From contig NC_052482.1 of the NCBI RefSeq assembly GCF_009730915.1, positions 744,001-808,000 of the forward strand: a DNA stretch of 64,000 bases, read 5' to 3'. The DNA comes from Dioscorea cayenensis subsp. rotundata. Lineage: Eukaryota; Streptophyta; Magnoliopsida; Dioscoreales; Dioscoreaceae. Both the position numbers and the translations under genes were made by a program. This document shows, piece after piece, positions 62,501 through 64,000 of this stretch. Position 1 is the first letter of the stretch, and each line of letters opens with the position of its first letter. The notes beneath the pieces are model-generated. The model was not told where the DNA came from and made no database searches. It saw nothing but the letters and a program-made list of their open reading frames with translations.

Positions 62501-63574
62501 CTTCCTGTTGCTCTAGAGTGTTGAGTTCAAAGATATTGTCAAGATTGGGCGCACACATACTCAGGATGCTACTCCTCTGACACTTGGACAAGAGTTCAGT
62601 GGGTATACTACTCAGGTATTCATTTTTAAATTACACCATTGCTGATTGCTGGCCTCTTGCTTCTTTGTGTATTTCTTGTGTCACTGTAATTGTTTTGAAG
62701 CACAAAGATATCTCGCTGAACTTTGGCTTGTTGAAACATTTCTTTTGCAGGTGAAATATGGGATTGATAGAGTGTTGGATACACTTCCTCGCATGTATCA
62801 AGTAAGACAACTACTTTTTGTGTATCTGTTCACAGTTGCATTTTGGACTGTCCCTTACTAAGAGTGTGCTTTGAGTAGCTTGCACAAGGTGGTACTGCTG
62901 TTGGAACTGGACTGAACACAAAGAAGGGGTATGTTTTACTTCAGATGACTTATTTTTATTTTATGGCTTCTGTAATTGTACATGTTCCACAATAGTACAA
63001 TTCATATGCTTAGACCATATTGAGATAAGTATTTCCTACTATTGGATTTTGCTTTGGTATCTCGACTGAGCCTTTCATAATTTCTAATATGTCTTTTTTT
63101 TTAAACATTTTCTTTTATTTTCTATTTGTCATCTAGTGCCTTCAGTCAAATGTTTCAGTTTGGGTTGAAAGCATTTCAAGTTCAACTTGATCAATAGCTT
63201 AATAAAAATATAACCACACAAAAGTGAAAGTAATTGCTTTGTTCACTTTGTTGTTTCATTAGGTTAATTGATGTTATCATGTATAATGTGCCTTTTTATT
63301 TACGCGGGATAGAAATGCCTTTGTTGATCTTCGAAGGACATGCTTATCAACTGTGTGGATATCACAAATCAACCAGCCATTTTAGTAGTTCTACTGGGAG
63401 TCATATCTTTATTTGCTTTATTTTTAAAAAACAATTATCCCATTACTGTAGTATTATACATTAAGTTTTGTTTTTCATGCATAAATATTCAGGTTTGATG
63501 TTAAAGTTGCTGCTGCAGTAGCTGAGGAGACCAAGCTGCCATTTGTTACTGCAGAAAACAAATTTGAAGCCCTA
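59544..63574 (+). CDS. FUM1: Fumarate hydratase, mitochondrial (3' end beyond window)
   Basis: Class II fumarase, which hydrates fumarate to L-malate in the TCA cycle. Exons: 59544-59704, 59791-59908, 61029-61178, 61271-61381, 61922-62005, 62517-62615, 62751-62801, 62879-62928, 63493-63574, all GT-AG and in phase, giving the first 302 residues of roughly 490. The start [19 protein letters not shown] is Arg/Ser-rich and, with [11 protein letters not shown], forms a mitochondrial targeting peptide. Substrate and catalytic segments are intact: [30 protein letters not shown] and [16 protein letters not shown]. The GSSxMPxKxN loop must lie in the missing 3' exons. After 63574 the reading stops at a GT donor, and no further exon is seen before 64000. 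The start codon follows a CT-rich leader; the alternative ATG at 59474 is in another frame and is rejected. Confidence 0.95.
59954..60480. repeat. Three diverged ~175-bp tandem repeats in fumarase intron 2
   Basis: Copies start at CAGCTTTC/CAGCTTCC: 59954, 60128 and 60311. Each contains TCCATGAAAA or TTCATGAAAA, GGGAAACATG-like and GTTCTTGTTATTGATTTTT-like parts. Each copy opens with an AG acceptor-like TTTCAG or GTCAG. Confidence 0.8.
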
Positions 63575-64000
63575 GTTAGTATCTATATCCTTCAAAGACT
63601 CTCTTCTATTTGCTTGCAACCAAATCTGACTTTCCATTTTCATTTTCTTCTTCCAATTTATTGGTAATATATATTTGTGGTTGCCTGAATCTTGGGTGAT
63701 ATTGTTCAACTTGTAGAACAAAGTAAGCAATTTTTAGTTGTGAGAAATAAAATGCCCTAATATACGAAACAAGAACAATGCATATTGGATGGCCTCTTCT
63801 CCTGGACAAACTCATATATTCATGTCCATTTGTTGAGATAAAGTGGCAACTATGCTGGCCAGTTTGCCAGATTTAAACTTGACCTGTTGTGAAGAAATTT
63901 ATGTGATAGTTACAAGGTAAGCATATTTAAAATAGTACTCTTTAATATTCATGGTTATTTATGTGTTTATTAAATAACCATGAATATTTAACAATGCTAC

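Overview
This is nuclear DNA from a flowering plant. The evidence is intron-split plant genes (a PHS1-type phosphatase, a TOPLESS-related corepressor, mitochondrial fumarase and thaumatin-like proteins) set in AT-rich intergenic DNA full of plant transposons. The species cannot be named from the sequence. A run of exactly 1000 N (10277-11276) is a scaffold-gap placeholder.

Layout. 1-4.4 kb: decayed Athila-type Ty3/gypsy retrotransposon (RT, RNase H, integrase, post-pol spacer, third ORF). 5.1-9.75 kb: short repeats, then three tandem copies of a ~1.23 kb non-coding unit that become noisier towards the N gap. 13.2-17.8 kb, minus strand: complete 11-exon PHS1-like gene. 18.35-26.85 kb: Mutator-like (MULE) block with a broken MURA transposase on plus and a broken Ulp1-protease-like gene on minus. 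27.6-34.3 kb: two thaumatin-like domains fused head to tail, the first split by a nearly intact Reina-like chromovirus (28104-33575, 5-bp target duplication). 34.37-35.6 kb: Tourist-like MITE, then a rearranged second copy of the PHS1 5' flank and the spacer that follows it. That copy lacks the MULE block, so it shows the pre-insertion state. 38.4-39.2 kb: small two-exon plant-specific gene. 40.1-49.6 kb, minus strand: TOPLESS-related corepressor with poly-T frameshifts in exons 1 and 3. 53.5-56.1 kb: 2.6 kb solo LTR. 57.6-58.2 kb: MITE with a central palindrome. 59.5 kb to the window end: 5' two thirds of mitochondrial fumarase.

The host genes do not form a pathway: cortical microtubule signalling (PHS1), transcriptional repression (TPR), TCA cycle (fumarase), defence-type thaumatin remnants, and one unknown. 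The strongest points for a second look are the thaumatin/retrotransposon/segmental-duplication history at 17.9-35.6 kb, a TGTGTATTAT-like motif repeated in the non-coding parts of both MULE genes in the sense of each gene, inverted GATAAG pairs upstream of TPR, and several signs of residual base-level assembly error.
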